From contig NC_091023.1 of NCBI RefSeq assembly GCF_041296385.1, forward strand, positions 20,674,924 to 20,738,923: a stretch of 64,000 nt of DNA. The letters run 5' to 3'. The stretch comes from Aphelocoma coerulescens (lineage: Eukaryota > Chordata > Aves > Passeriformes > Corvidae). Both the position numbers and the translations under genes were made by a program. How positions within the stretch are numbered: the first letter of the stretch is position 1; each line of letters begins with the position of its first letter. This document shows positions 28,141 to 42,400 of the stretch, one piece after another. A model generated the notes under the pieces. The model was not told the DNA's origin. It did no database searches and was given only the letters and a program-made list of their open reading frames with translations.

Positions 28141-31100
28141 AGCCTGGGAAACCTTTCTATTGAGGAGCTCTTTGGAAATGAGTATTCACAAGAGAGGCTG
28201 GGTTTGCGGTTTTCTTTACGAATTCACTGAGTATCTGCTTGAGAGCCCCAAAGGGAAGACATGGAAGCAGTTTCTCATATAAACTGGATCTAATTCAGGG
28301 AGAGTGGGTACAAGATCCCCAACAGCAGCTGAGCCCTTGCTTGACAGTGGCTTTACCTCTAAAGAGTTACCCCAACCTAATCAATGCTTCCTGCTAGGTC
28401 ATGTTAGCATAAAATTCCCTGTACTCGTGATGGAGCTGGGCTGGTGGTACATGTTTCCTCTTCAGGACTCTCTTTTGCCCCCGGATTTTCATGTCTCCTC
28501 CCCTGCACTGCGGGGATCCTAGGGGAGCCAGCAGGCACGGTAATGACTTGAGTAAAACTCACGTTTTTTGGTGAGTGGCACAGCTAGGAGGTGCTGATGG
28601 CCAAAAACCAGCATTGTCTTAGTGAGAAAAGATGACACGAATCACCTGGTGCCCCTAGGGAGTTGCTCCTGGGAAGAAAAGGTGGAAAGGGGAAGCTTTT
28701 TCCTTTTGGAGAAGGGATGGCTCTGCCAAGGCACGGGATGTCTTTTTGTTTCTTAGCCCCAAATCCAGCACTTTCTGGTGTCAACCATTCTGTGCAGATC
28801 ATCTGCTGGGTGATCTCCAGGGAGCAGAGCCAGAACGAGGTAACACAGGAGAGACAGGCTAGAGATGGGGAGGTGTCACCCCTGAAAGCTCTTCCCAGGA
28901 AAGAAGCTCCTGATCCAAAGTACAGGGGGCAAGGTCATGTCTCCCTGACAAGCCTGTGGTGCCAGGGATATGTGGGGCACCTCGTGCTCCAGCTGCAGTT
29001 GGGCAGAGCCTGGAAAATCTGGATGTGCTGCCAGCTCCAACCCCATGGTTGTCACTTGTCCAAGTGCATCAGGGGCAAAGGAGAACAAAACCATGTAAGA
29101 CACAACAGTTCAGTGCAAGAGCCAAGTGTAAATCTCAGGAGCTCAAACTCCCAGTCCCAGCCTGTGACTTTTAGGAAACCTTTCCATTGAAAGACCCTTC
29201 CTTGCAGTATTTTTAGGTTGACTGAAAGAAGCAGATTTTACCCAGAAATTTTCTGGAAGAGAGGGGGAAAAAAGATCCCTAGTCTGTCTGTGAGATATTT
29301 CTAAGCCCATCTCTAACACTCCACAGGAGGCAGGGTTAAACAGGGAAAATGGGATACTGTGTATTAAAATTGCAGATGAAATCCCCTGTCAATCACTGTA
29401 ACCACATTTTTTGTATTAGGGTTAAAATGCACAGAAAATTGTAGAACAGCCATCTAAACATTTAATGGTCCACCTGTGGCAAAAAATTAATTGTAAACCC
29501 CTACTCTCCCCCCTTCTAGAGGTTGATTCATCACTGCCAGCACCAAACTCAGTATTCCAGTTCCTGACCTGCCATCCAGTGGGAGCATGAGGCTGCATTC
29601 CCAGCCAACAGCGTGCCTTCTTTTCTGTCTCAGCATGCTGCTCTGTGGAGAAGAGATGAACACTGTTTAGCACTTCAAAAAGAAAAAAAAAAACTTAAAA
29701 AATTGCTAGATCATGTAAAAGTGGAAACCCAGCTCTGTTTTCCAAAGGGCCTGGAGAAAAGGCATGCCTCGCTGCCTCTAAATTAGATCACAAATTTTCT
29801 GGCTGTTGGCAGTATCTTGGTGTTCACCCTGAAGGCAAAGATCTGAACAAATTATGTTTTGCCATCACAAGCCTGTGTACCTGTGCTGCATTCCCACTAA
29901 AGCACAAGGAATGTACCTATCTGAAATGTGGGGGCTTTGGGAACCTGCAGGATTTGCTGTTCTTGGGAAGGCACAGTGGCAAATGATGAGGAAACCACTG
30001 CTTTGTGTGGGTGGTTGACAGCCTGTGGCACTTAACACTTGTCACCAATTTGGTGAAATATAACACTCTGGGGGCAGAAAAGGCATGTGATGGGGGTGTG
30101 TGCTGCAGACTGGAATCACTCAAGGAGTTTATTGCTAGATCTTTTATTCAATTAAATTCTTCACAAATATGGTGAGCACTAATGTTGACAATGTGCTACA
30201 TACCTACAGGTGTGCCCTTGCATCTCTTCCCATGTCAAAAGCATTTTCACTTGCCTCAGATGTGCTCTGACAATGTTGAGTGATTTTCCTCACAGGGTCT
30301 CTCCTTGCCATGTTCATGCAGCTCTCACCTCTCAGCTTTTGCATCAAAAGCAGGATCAGGCCCTCAGGAAGCACAAGGTGACACTGGTGACAAAAGAGAA
30401 ATAAATGCTGATGCATTTGTAGTCCTGGCTCTGCTCTTCCTTTGTTCCTCTAATTGATTGTTTGCTGCTGATGTTTTCTGTAGAGAGGATGTTTCCTGAG
30501 CAGGAGGCAATGACACTCGTGCCCTTGGCCAGTCTCAGCTCAATAAACTTCTTGAGTTCTGCAACAAGTGTCAGAGTGACCAGGACTCCCACAGACCCAG
30601 GTGGGGACATTGTCTCCAGCTCCCAATGCTGCTGACCTCTGTAGAATTCAGGTAGGTTTGATTTTATTGGCTTTTGATGATGCTGATGGAGAATGCTAAA
30701 AATTAAGGAGATGGATGAACCCAAACTAGGCAAAAATGCATTTGTTGTTCTGAATTGAAGCCCTCAGTGGACAATAGCAAATGTAATTAACTGTATCACA
30801 CTCCTCTAAAATAATTCGTGCCTGCTCCAACACCCCCTCCTGCAAGGCAGAATTCTCAAAAAGCCTTTTCTATAGAGTTCTGTCCCAATTTCATGTGGCA
30901 CATGAAACCTTGTCCTTACCAGCACAAACAAGTTGGAGAACTGACCTGAGAGGAGTCCCTTCGGGAGGGATGAGCCATGCAGGGTTTTCAGGAGAACCTG
31001 TAGATAGCTGTGAAGCTCTATTCCCTCTCAGATGGGAGTTTGGCCACACAAATACAGTAAAAACCTTAGTCTAGACTTAAACTCTTGCCTGTTTAGCTGA

Positions 31101-34100
31101 CCTGATTAAACAGCAATTTTTTCCCTTATTGGACCCCAAATCTTCCCTCCCTCTGCCTCTTTCCATCCCTCCTCCAGGCAGCTATGACAAGGATGGCTTC
31201 TCTGCAGGTCTGTGTCCCCAAGGTTCTCACCAGCTCCCTAGAGCAGCTCTGCTGTCACAGATCCCTGTAGGACAGGTCCTGCTGTGCTTGTGTGTCCACG
31301 TCCTGTCCTGGATCTGCTGGGAGCCATCTCTGTTCCAGAGTAATTTCCAAATGAAGGAGAATGGTTGCAGCTGTGACACGTTACACAGGCTGGCAGACAA
31401 ATGGGTCAATGTTATCTTTAAAACAGGGAGGGTGTGGAGTACCTTTGCTGCTCTGCCCCCCTGCCCCTGGGCAGGTGTGTGCAGAGGAAAGGGATGCTTT
31501 GTTTTTTTAGCGGAAGATAAACAATTTTTGCAGTGCTTTGAGAGAGGCAAAGATAATACCTACTCAAACATCCCTGAGTAATTCCAAATAGTGCTGCTCT
31601 CTGAGTTTTTCTGTTTGTTTTGCATGGATGGGCTAGGGATTTTCACAACCAAACTTCAAAGTTTAAATGCAGAGAAGTCATCAGGAAAATATGTGAATTT
31701 AACCTTTGGCTGTAGCTAGGTAAACCACCTAATTTCACAAAGTTTACACTGGAAAAGCCTGTATTTTATGATTGTCAGAAGGACATAAATTGAGTGCAGG
31801 CAGGAAGAGGAAAACAGGTCAGGAAAATGCTCTTCAGAGTTTGCTTGTGAGTGCACTTCCCTGGTGTGAATATTTTCATGGTGATGTACATACAGACAAC
31901 TTGACCTTCTCCAGAACTCTCCTGTGGGGCAGGATCCTTGAAAAGCTGAACAGAACATTCTTGCACTAACACTTAAATGCATTTTGCACTGCTGCTGCTG
32001 TGTACCCAAGGGACACAAACTCACCCTCCAGAGCATGTGGATGCAGCAGAAGAGGGACCTGACACCAGCTGTAGTAACTCTGGTCTCTCCAGAACAACAA
32101 GGCAGTAACAGGGTTGTTGTTGGCTGTATCACAACAATAATAAAAATAATAGACTGGGCAGGTGCCATCCAAGTGTCTCTGCTGCAGTGGTGTCACCTGG
32201 TCAAGCAGCTAAAAATACCCCCAAAATAAAAACTAGTCCGGTTGCTATAGTCACAATATTTTAGGCAAATCTCAGCTTTCATTAAAAAAGAAAGGAAAGG
32301 GAAGGAAAGGTTAGGCTCTCATCTTCCTGAGCTAGAGAAAAGTTTAAAACATAAAGCAAACATGACCCTGCATTTCAAAGATCAGGAGTTAGGTCCTACC
32401 CAGAGAAGCACACATCATCCACAAATTGTTATTAAATGCCATTATTACTTATTGAGTGGGGGTTTCTTTCGTTATTTTAAAGGCTGCACCATGATGGTGG
32501 GCAACTGCTGCCAAGATTTTAATCATTGAAAATTGGCAGAGCTTTGTAAACTGTTACACAATCAATGAAGGTTCTTCATAGCATTTGGGAAGATCAAGAT
32601 AGATATTGGATTAAACTTGTTAATTAGTGCTAAATACAAAATGCCTGTGCACTGACTGCCTTGCTAGGTATTCATATCAGGATCAAGACAAACTGAACTG
32701 TTATTCCTGCTTTTTTTTTCTTTTCTACTTGCTGCCTGTCTGCTACTGAAGTTTCCAAAATATCCACTGAGTTTGCATTGAATATACAGTTTCTTATGGT
32801 GCATATTTGTTAGGAAACTTATTATATTTTCTTATGCTTGCTGACTGAAGTCATAGGAAAAAAAAGTCCTTTTGTGCCTCTACCAAGTTTAATTTTGGTA
32901 AAAGGCTCTTCTGGGGACGTGAGCAAAAACATGATGATGTTGCTATGTCTGGGACCATACTTTAGTGTCATAATTTATAATGTTTAATGCCTACCTGGAG
33001 ATTACTCATCATGTAACACATTTTGTTATATTTATTGAGTAGCAAATGGGTGAAACATGATGTGTGTGCTGCACAGTCTGCTGCCCTATGGCAGTGAGCA
33101 GGAGGGACAGACAAAGTGTATTGCTCTGGCTAGTGGGGTGTTTGGGTAGGATTCCTTGCAGGAGCAGGGCCCTGCTGCAGGCAGGTGGCTGCAGCAGGAC
33201 CAGACCTGGCTCCCATTCAATCCTGGTGTGGCTGCTTTCCTGACATTGGGGTTATTGGGATGTGACTGCATTTAGGGAAATTGGAGATAAAATTCTGATA
33301 AGTAGCAGAGGTAACTGCGATCGGGAGTGATGTTGTCCACAGAGGGAGATGGATGTCTACAAAGGGGAGTTGTTTTGCCAAATAGCCACTATTTAATAGC
33401 CTAAATCAGGCACTTGAGACTAGACAGGGCAGACAAACACTGAAGTGTCAAAATTACCTTTGAAGCATTGTACTGTTTTGTCTACAGCATAATTTCCCCG
33501 TGTAGTGGAGGAATGCAGATGTACCTGCCCGACTGGAGAGCAGGGAAGCTAAACCTATTCATATTTAAGAGTCTCCTCACTGTACATTTGGGTACTTAAT
33601 GTCTTTTTCAGTGTCTCTACGCCTGAATTCCCTCATCCATAATTCAGCCATGTTTTGAGACTGAGGCATTCTGTGATCCTGTACAACTTCAGCACATCAC
33701 AGCCAGGGAAGGTACTGTGAGCAGGGGTTGTTTCTTCCACAGTGCTTAGAAAAATGAACCTGCACCCCAACCATGAGGCAAAGCCATTGGAACAATAATT
33801 CCACTGGTGTTAATGACTGACTCAGCTTCTGACAGAGTTTTACACCGCTGTAACCAATAGCAAGGCTTGCTCTTTACTCCTCTCTTGGCTGTGACCATTC
33901 CCTTGTGTTGCTGCAGGAAAGGGAAACTTCAGGAAGGTTGGCTCATCCAAGGACAATAATGATAGCCATAATATTTTCCATGTCTTTTGTTGGAAGGAGG
34001 GAAGGGGGAAGATGTGATTTTTTAAAGCAATACTTTCTTAAGTGGGGAAGTATGCCTGAAAAAGTGAATTAAGTTTACCGTGAGCAAGTTAGAGTTTATT

Positions 34101-35119
34101 ATTAATGTTGATTGGTTTTGTTCTTTCAGCTTTTTGGAGCGTGTCTCAGTGATAAAGGGTGTGCAGGAATGCTTACTTGATTAAAACCAGCAACTGAGGC
34201 CAGAGGTGGTTTCTTTTGCTTGGTGCTTTTTAATAACCAAGTAATTTCTTTGGTATCCTCTCACAGACAGCCAATATTAGTTGCATCATTTAAGACAGTC
34301 TTCTGTCTCCTGGGGTTGTTTCCAATGACATGATGATTTTTTCCTGGCTTATTTGTCCTTTTGCTTCATGAAGAAGTGTATTCTTGCCCTCTGAATGGAA
34401 AGAAGCTCTGAAATAGCTGGCTCTGGCTTTGCTGGGAGTTGTGTAATAATTAGAAGATGACCAGTCTAGTTAGGTGATAGTATGTAAGTGTTCAACTCTG
34501 ATTTCAACTTGAAATGTATCAGATAGATTTGCAGGAGAATTGACTGCTGAGTGACTCAAAATTATTCTACTCCTGAGGTAATCCCAGTCTGTAAAGGCTG
34601 AGTTTTTGGTTATTGAAAGACAGCTACCCCCAAAAACATGCCTGTGAGGCAAAATTCTGAAAAGACCTGACTTACAGTCATTGTATGCAGTATTACCGTC
34701 ATCTTCCAGTTTGTCTGTAAAAAATAGCATCAGGACTGGCTCAAGAATGGCTGAATGGTGCCTCAGCGAGGCTGGTGGTGCTGAGTATCTGCTGGAGGCA
34801 AATGCAAACTCCACCCAGGATGTCAGCAGAGAAGAGATGTATTTTGTGTAGTTGAAGGATCTGAGAGGGAGGCATGACTCAGACAATTCCATTGCTTTTG
34901 ACATACCTGCATCTGGTGACTGCAGTAGTGCCATGCCAAGGTGTGTTGGTTTGGAAGCTGATCCTGTCAGTAGGATGCACCATCCTTCCACAGGCAAGTG
35001 AAGATAGATTGTGCATGGGATTCCTGCATCTGATTTTTATTTAAAGGACAAATTTCCACCATATTTAGGTGGAAGCAGCAGGCACCACAGAGATCTCTCC
35101 TGGACTTGAGCTAACCCCT
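28141..35119. other. Intergenic, no supported gene
   Basis: This stretch contains the two longest ORFs outside TBL1XR1, both 175 codons (28663-29190 plus strand, 34470-34997 minus strand). Neither has a recognised domain, signal or splice support. A purine (GGAAA)-rich patch lies at about 32284-32310. An AT-rich non-repetitive block at about 32440-32700 with TTAATTAG may be regulatory. Confidence 0.5.
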
Positions 35120-35420
35120 CCGGACTAGCTGTAACACTTAGATAATTTAATGTACAAAGCTTCAGGTTGACGTCATTATGCCCCTTCATGTAAAGTACTT
35201 TAGGAACAATTTGGCCAAGGCAGCAGGAATACTTCTGTGTAAATATGTCATGAGATCAAGCCTTTTAATGTTCATAAAAAGGCAGGATGTCAATTTAAGC
35301 TCTTGTCTATCCAATGCATCTGAGGTCTGCTGATTTATGGAGTACTGTAAATTGCAATCGTATAAGCCTGTAACACTCTGGCAGCTATTTAAATAGCAAA
35401 ACTTTCTTCCAAAAACATGA
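35120..35420. promoter_or_regulatory. Candidate conserved enhancer with perfect CRE
   Basis: A non-repetitive AT-rich block containing the complete cAMP-response palindrome TGACGTCA at 35168-35175. A retained CpG inside such a site, in AT-rich and presumably methylated intergenic DNA, suggests selection. TAAT-type and ATTTAAAT motifs fill the rest. The enhancer call is inferred. Confidence 0.33.
35168..35175. promoter_or_regulatory. CRE palindrome TGACGTCA
   Basis: A perfect 8-base match to the CREB/ATF full-site consensus. Occupancy is not shown by sequence. Confidence 0.55.
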
Positions 35421-38400
35421 TATATGGAAGGTATAAAAGTTTTAAAGCAGGAGCCTGCCTTAATAGGGAAAGAGTATTAGCATTCATTTACTGACAAGAA
35501 AGAGCTGATTTTCTTTACAAGAAATGCTCCTTCCATAGCCACCCCATGCTTGGTATTAATCAAGTCATTCCTTTTCTGCTGCCAAGATCCTGGGCAAGAT
35601 TTGCTTGCGGGGGAGTTGGAAAAGGTTAATATTCTCTGAATACTTGGTGACAGAGCTGAGCAGTCAGGGCACGGATTGAATTCCTGGTCCCCAGTAAAAT
35701 CAAAGGCCAAACACTCATTTGCTGGTGAAACCAAACGAGGTTTTGTGACCAGGAGGGAAATGGAAGAATGACAAAATAAATCAAGCTGAAGTGTCAGTCT
35801 GCGCTGGGAAGGTCCAAGGGCCAAATGTCACTCTCAGCACTCTGCCATTCACCATGGATGTTCTCATGAATCCTGCCTTCCACCAGACATTTCCTGTGGC
35901 TCCCGTGGGAGGGGGATGCCAGCAGGCAGAAGTGCAAATGCCTGCCAGTTTTAAGTGCATTAGATTGGCACTTTTGAGGTGATAAAAGACATAGGAGTCT
36001 CATGAGAAGGGAATAGGGGATTCAAGCAGTCTGGCTAACTCGCTCATGTCGGCGCAGAAACCTTTGTTTGTAAGTAAGCTGAAGTCTTCAGCATTTAAAA
36101 TAGCTCTTACCTTGCAGGCCACAAGGAAGAGACTGTTTATAGATATGCACACTCCAGAAGCAAGGAGGAATAGCAGAACACAGGGCAGAAAGATGCACTG
36201 ATGTGATTTTACTATCAGAAACGAGTAGCATATCAGAAAAAGAAAGGTATTGACTTGCTATGTAACAAATATATATAATAAAAATATTTACTCACAAGCT
36301 AGTTCTTGCTCTTTAACATGTCACAGTAATTGACCCCCAATCAAGAGACTGTTAGAAAAAAACCTATTTTGTCAAGCTCGGATCTCTACTAGTTCTCTAC
36401 ATCAGCTTATAATTTTGAATACATTGGGAGGATAAAAATCCCATATAAAAGGGTATTACTCATGATATTTTACAGATGTGCTAAATGTGCTCTTCCTCAC
36501 AAGTGATTGGCCCAACACTGCACAGACTTCTGTGACAGAGAGAATTGGAAACGTGAAATAGAAAGGAGAATGGGGAGGACTCTGTTCTAAATGAGGCTGG
36601 TTTGGTAATGAGGGTAACTAATTCTTGGTACAACATGAGGGAGAGCTGGGGTTTGGCTTTTGTAAACTCCCTGGTGGGAAGACACATGGAGTGGCACCTC
36701 TCCTCCTAAGGAAGGTCATGGGTCTTCTTGCTTTCAGTATTGACAACAGGCTGAAAGGGAGAGATGAAATCCTGCTTTTAGATGTAAGTCTAGCACTGGA
36801 CACTTAAATGAGCTGTGTCATTTGGGAATAAATGAGGCTACTGGAGCCTCTAAAATAGTTGCTCACTAATAATGCTAAGAGCAGTGCTCATCTTACCAAA
36901 AAACTCCTGTCCCTTTTGCACATATAAGACTAAAGTTTAATTTCCTTTAAACTGAGGTACCTATTGTACAGCATTATCCTTCAGGTGTAACAGGATAACT
37001 GTTACACTGATATTAAGACTTGGAAAGGCCACTGAGAGGCCTCTGGGAATGGTGCAGTGGAGGACAAGGAGGTGTCTAAAGCAGGAAGGGTCCACATACA
37101 CAAGCCCAGCATTTTGCATTGAAAGGTGTCATTAAATTCATTGAGCCTCCCTCATCCTGCTTTCTTGTGTTGCAGAAGGGAAGGGCTGTTCCAGCTGACA
37201 AATGTGCTTTATTTAGCTCTGGCTTAGTCTGTTTTTTGTAAGAAGCCAAACTGGAGGGAAGACCTGTCTGTTTAATCATTTCGGGGGCCAATAACAATGC
37301 CTGTTTAACCTGCTGGCTTTTAAGTGTAGGTGTTGCTGTCCCACGCGCTCCACTTGTGCCTCCCTTAATTCTGATTTCGGTGTGGAGTTTAAGGTTCTGA
37401 AAAGGAGATGTAAAAATATTTGACTCAACATATGGTGGTCTCTTTAGAGTCTGATCATATCCCCATCTCCAGGCCAGCTTCTCAGAGAATATTAATTCCT
37501 ATACCACACCTAAATTTAGGGGTATATGAATTTGACTCATACGCTTGAATTTCTGTTCCAAAACCGGTATTTTGTGCTAGTGCTAATAGTCAGTTTTATT
37601 GGATTGAAAGAGTTTAAAACTGAATTTTAAATGGATTTTACCCCAGTGGTATGGTGCAAATTCTAGCAAGCATTGCCATGGGAGGTGTAAACAATTTTTA
37701 TCTCAGTCATGTCAGGGCAGGCACTCTTCTGTGCTTTAGAGGGGGTCTGGTGAAGAGCCCATCTCCTGTGTAAGCATCACTCTCAGGGCCAGATCTCACA
37801 AGTAGCCCAGATACAGCTGATGTTATGCCATTTCAAAGAGCTCTCTTATCTTTAGCCCAGAGAAGATATTGGTGGGTTTATCCTACTCCAAAATTCTGGT
37901 TTTACCAACTTCTAAAGACTCGTGTGCTATAACAGGTGAGAAACTGCCAGAAGCATGTCAGGCATTTTACTTGAGGCTTTTCTGTAACTTCTCTGAGGTA
38001 TTTTTTAATTTCTTCTTGGCTGTGTCTTGTTATATCCTGTTTGCACAGACATGAAGCCTTCCAACAGAATTGGGACAGTGCTATTAAAGCTGACAGTATC
38101 CTCTGTATGATAATGTCTGACCACGTCTCTCAGAGACTGCTGAAGAAATATTTTCAGTGGCTATTTTCTTTCAGGTTTATATTGGAGTCTGCACCTCATA
38201 ACATCCTCTTGAATCCAGAGCACTGCCACAGAGCAGTCCTGAAGGAATAGATAGATCACTTTAATAAAGTAATGACATTTCCCTTAAACCTGTTAGGAAG
38301 AAGAATATTGTTTTGGGGCAATGATTTTCTTTTAAAGCTTTAGGACAACTTTCAGTGCTGCTTACAGTCCTGTGTTTCCTCCCACTGGATTTCTCTTTTG

Positions 38401-41400
38401 AACACTTTCAAATAAGTGCGAAGGCCTTCCCGCAAATGTGAATAAGCTAAATGTGCATTCATTTCCAGTTCACCACCTTCTGAAGCGTGGCATTTTCTGC
38501 CTTTTGAGCTGGTCTTCCAGTTGGCCACAGAAAGCATCACAATAGAATATTAACTTTATTGTCTTGAGAAATCTTTTCTCTTGAACACTTCCATTGTCCA
38601 GTATATTAAAAGCTTTTTCTCACAGCTGAATTCCCAAGGGGGTGAGTCAGATGGAAAAAAAAGAAAAAAAAAATTCTTCATTTGAAGCTAAATACAGTCA
38701 TTGTTTTCAAATGTCTTTTATTTTCTGATGTGGTGTTTATGCCAAGAATGTATAGATTAGACCATAAAGGAAAATAGGAGTGCTCATGCTTGGTTCGAAT
38801 ACACTGCTTTGCCTGGCAAATCCTAAATATCCTGTTATTTTGCTGCGATTGGTCACATTGTCTGCTCCCTGACTTCTGGAGTTTTGCTGTGGCAGCAGCT
38901 GAAGCTTTGTGCTTCATATCTTTGAGCTTCTGACAATCAATCAAGAAGAACCTCTGAAGCAGCAATGGTTTGTGATGCACAGATGAGCCTGGTGGCACAG
39001 TTTCACAGAGACAGGAGTCTGGGAAAAATAAGGTCCTTAATGCCAGGCAGTGTCAAGCTAGGACATACACACAGAGCTGGTTCATTCAGCTAGATGGTTG
39101 TATATTACTGTCTCAATAGATATACATTGAAGTTTTAAGTTTCCTGTGTCTGTGAGTGATAGGTGGGAATGGCAGCATGGGGAAGGGGCCTCAGCTGGCA
39201 GAGCAGAACTGAAGTGTGTGCTGGAGCAGTCACTCACATGAAAACCAGTATTTGAGACAGATGTGGTAGAACTGCAGCTACAAAAAGGTGTCTAGAGATT
39301 TTTCACTCCTTGGAAGAGACAGAAAAAAAGCTTAAACGGGGACTTGGATGTTGCAAGTTTGCACTCAAGCTCCTGAAAGTCTCTGAACTTGGAAGGACTC
39401 AGCATCTCAGAATAATAGTTCAAAAGCAAATTTTGGATTCACGAAAAGCTGCTCTATTTTGCTCTGCTTCAAAGCTTAGGGTGGTTTGAACCCATTCTAA
39501 AAATGCCTTTTTCAGACACACCAGATCTCCCTTGGCACAAACCACAACCAGGACAGTGGTGCCGTGGCATTGCGTGTAGAGAGCAAAGCCTAATACTCTG
39601 AAGAAAAAGACTAAAAATTTCTCTGGAGGAGAAAAGTGTATCATCAACCCCTCAACATAAGAGAACATGTTCATAAGGAGAGGGAAGCTGGTGTCTCTAT
39701 CAAAGATGAGGCTGTAAGTGATGCTTATCCTTTTTAACTCATGTTTACACTACAGGGTAGTACATATCCCATGATAAATCTATGCCATTGACTTTGCTTT
39801 CAGGGGTTGTTCCTGCTCATGTGAAAGGGAAGATTAGTGTGTTGTTCTACTACCTTAGTGATTGACACTAGACTTGAAATAAGATTTTGGGCAGTCCTTA
39901 GTTGCTTTCAACACTAGCCAGAATGGAATAATTCCTTTGCCCCATCTGTATCTCAAATCCCATGCAGACTTCCTTCATATTAGTTTGTTTGTTATATGCA
40001 CTGTCAGTATTATGAAATTCTCTGAATTCTTGAAAGTTGCCATTTTTCAACAATGCTTTGCTTGTTTTAGTTTTCAGCCAACACCTTCAGTTTCCATTAA
40101 TTTGGAGTAAACAGCGAGCATATCTCCCAGAAGAAAAAGTAGTCCTTGCCCTATAGCAACTGCTTGAGTGAGGCTGAGGGTCACTGCAAATGAGGGATTT
40201 GGGGACAGCAGCAACAAGATATGTGGAGGTGCAATTGGTACTTGAACAGAGTGAGACAATGGTTTATCTCAAATCAGTGCTGGCTTAATGGTCTACTTGT
40301 ATTACAAAAACAACCCCTACAAAACAACAAACCAAAATTCCAGCTCAAGTATTTGGTGTTTCTTTGGGATTTTTGCTGTCTTTTGGATAAGGCTAACAGC
40401 AGGGGAAGGTGATGCTTGCAAACCATCCTCCCCTTAAACCCTCCCAACAGGATACTTTTGCACAGCCCACCTTCACCTGGTAGTCCACAACAGTCAGATT
40501 AATTTAATTTTATTTTTTTAAAGGATTTCTGAATTTCAGCAGTTGATTATTCTAAGGTAAGCAACAATGTGCATCTCATGGCTGAATACCAGAGATATTT
40601 CCCCCTATTTCCTAAAAGCATTTTGAATTCTGGATGTGTCATTCAGTATGACCACAGTGCTTTCAGACTTCCCCTCACCTGAAAATTTAATAGTATACTC
40701 CCCATTCTATCACCTTTATAATTAACAAAAATTTTTATAGCACTGTGAGATTTGGGACAGTCCTGCAGCATCCGTGAGTAGATCCTTATGTATTGTGATT
40801 GTTCCATGGGGGAGCAGTCTTTGGATACAGCCACCCTGTCACCCTCTGCTTTACCTATCACAGAGAAAAAGTTTAGCAAGAGATTTCCCCCGTTTTGTTT
40901 CTGAGACTAGTGAGTGAAACAGCATTGAAGGTCTTGCTTTCAGATTGATGATAGCTACTGTTATTACCTCCAGAAGGTGTGTTACCTGCTGTAGAAATAA
41001 AATACATTTCCTTGCCATGCTTTTCTCTTAACAAATCTACTGCTGGCTGCATCTCATCTCCTTGTTATCTTCCTGATTCTGACAAATGGTTTGATTTGTT
41101 TCTGCAGGAACTGGAGTTAATCCAATTGATTTATAAATCTCCCAGCTATTCCTTTTTTCCTCTCTTTAAAGAACTGCACTATGCTGATCTTTTTTGAGTC
41201 TTTCAGTAGCTTATCCCTCCTCTGTAGGATCATAAAGATGAATGCTAATAGTTCTTTGATAGCTTCCACCAGCTCTTTTGGCAGCCTGGATCGTGTTTGT
41301 CAGGCTCTGTTTGTCTGAAGGTTTGCTCATTTCATTACCAACCATTTACTTGCAAAGTAATGTTTTAAGTAAAGGTTCATTCAGAAAGACCACTGAAAAT

Positions 41401-42189
41401 GCAGGTCTCCCGTCTGTAGATCGTTTTCCTTTGTTCATTGTAGACATTCTCTTTTTCGTTGGACTTCTTTCTCTTCCTGATGTTACTTGAGAGTGATTCC
41501 TTATTCTTCACATCTTTTACAGCTGTGTGCCTTGATCTCTCTGATTTTGTCCATACACTCTTTTTTAGTGAATAAACATATCTTTCTTGTGGGTTATAAA
41601 TTCTCTATAACATTAACTACTTAAAATAATTTATCTAAGGGAAAAAAAGGAAACACCCTCTCTCTACACACTTCTCTTTTCCAGCCTTTCTTAAACTTTC
41701 CTGGGTTGTCCTCATCCCACACTTACTTATGTGAAGCTGCTATTTTTTCAGCCACACCATAGATGTTATCTGACCATTATCTATGGTGTATCTTCATTCT
41801 CCTCCTTCCCTCCAGACAAGAGCTGCCAGTCATGGGCGACTGTTTCATGCTGGCTGCCAGGCTGGGTAACTTTGGTGCCTAGTTTGGTTTTACTGCTTTT
41901 TGAAAAAAATTCGCCCAGATCTAATTGCATTATTGGAAATGACCAGAGCTCTATAATATATTGGGGAGACTGTCTGTGGTCCCTAAGAAATCCTTTATTC
42001 ATAAATGGCCAAAAAGGCCATCTAATGCTTTCAGGAAAGATACTCTGAGGAGCTTTTTTTAATTAACGGGAGTGGGAAAGAGTCATGAGAAGACTTAACT
42101 CGGGTGCATTCAAGAGAGAGATTTGGGCTACGGGGATGGAAACTGTTTGTTGCAAGGCAAAAAAAGTATATTTAAAGGTCAGGAAACAA
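35421..42189. other. Intergenic, no supported gene
   Basis: Unique AT-rich DNA. All ORFs are short and unrecognised. A near B-box word at 38792-38802 was examined for a tRNA and rejected. No mobile element was recognised. Confidence 0.55.
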
Positions 42190-42400
42190 TTCATAGTTCA
42201 AGAGCAAAAGCTCCTGAAAGCTCTTAATTCTTGATGTTATTACCCTCTGTGAAGCAGGGCATTAGCACTCCATGTTGCCCTAATTAGTTTACCAGACCAC
42301 ATATTCCAGGTAAATTGTGCTTGCAATTGGCCTGGTGCTTGTTTGTGATTAACAAGCATTCAGATGAAAAATTGAATGTCATGTGAGCACTGCTCCAAGC
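42190..42400. promoter_or_regulatory. Candidate conserved noncoding block
   Basis: Non-repetitive sequence with TAATTAG at 42281-42287, a nearby CAATTGG and GTGATTAAC, and few CpGs. The texture resembles vertebrate conserved enhancers, but the evidence is only motif density. Confidence 0.27.

Noticed and set aside
28663..29190. 175-codon ORF on the + strand just past the CpG island
   Set aside because: No recognised domain, signal peptide or splice context. An ORF of this length is roughly expected by chance in 128 kb of six-frame sequence.
31129..32168. Two 150-codon ORFs on opposite strands
   Set aside because: Neither resembles a known protein or pseudogene; likely chance.
34470..34997. 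175-codon ORF on the - strand
   Set aside because: No recognisable homology or motif and no nearby promoter features; consistent with chance.
38792..38802. GGTTCGAATAC, a near tRNA B-box
   Set aside because: No A-box or cloverleaf can be formed upstream, and the last consensus bases do not fit.
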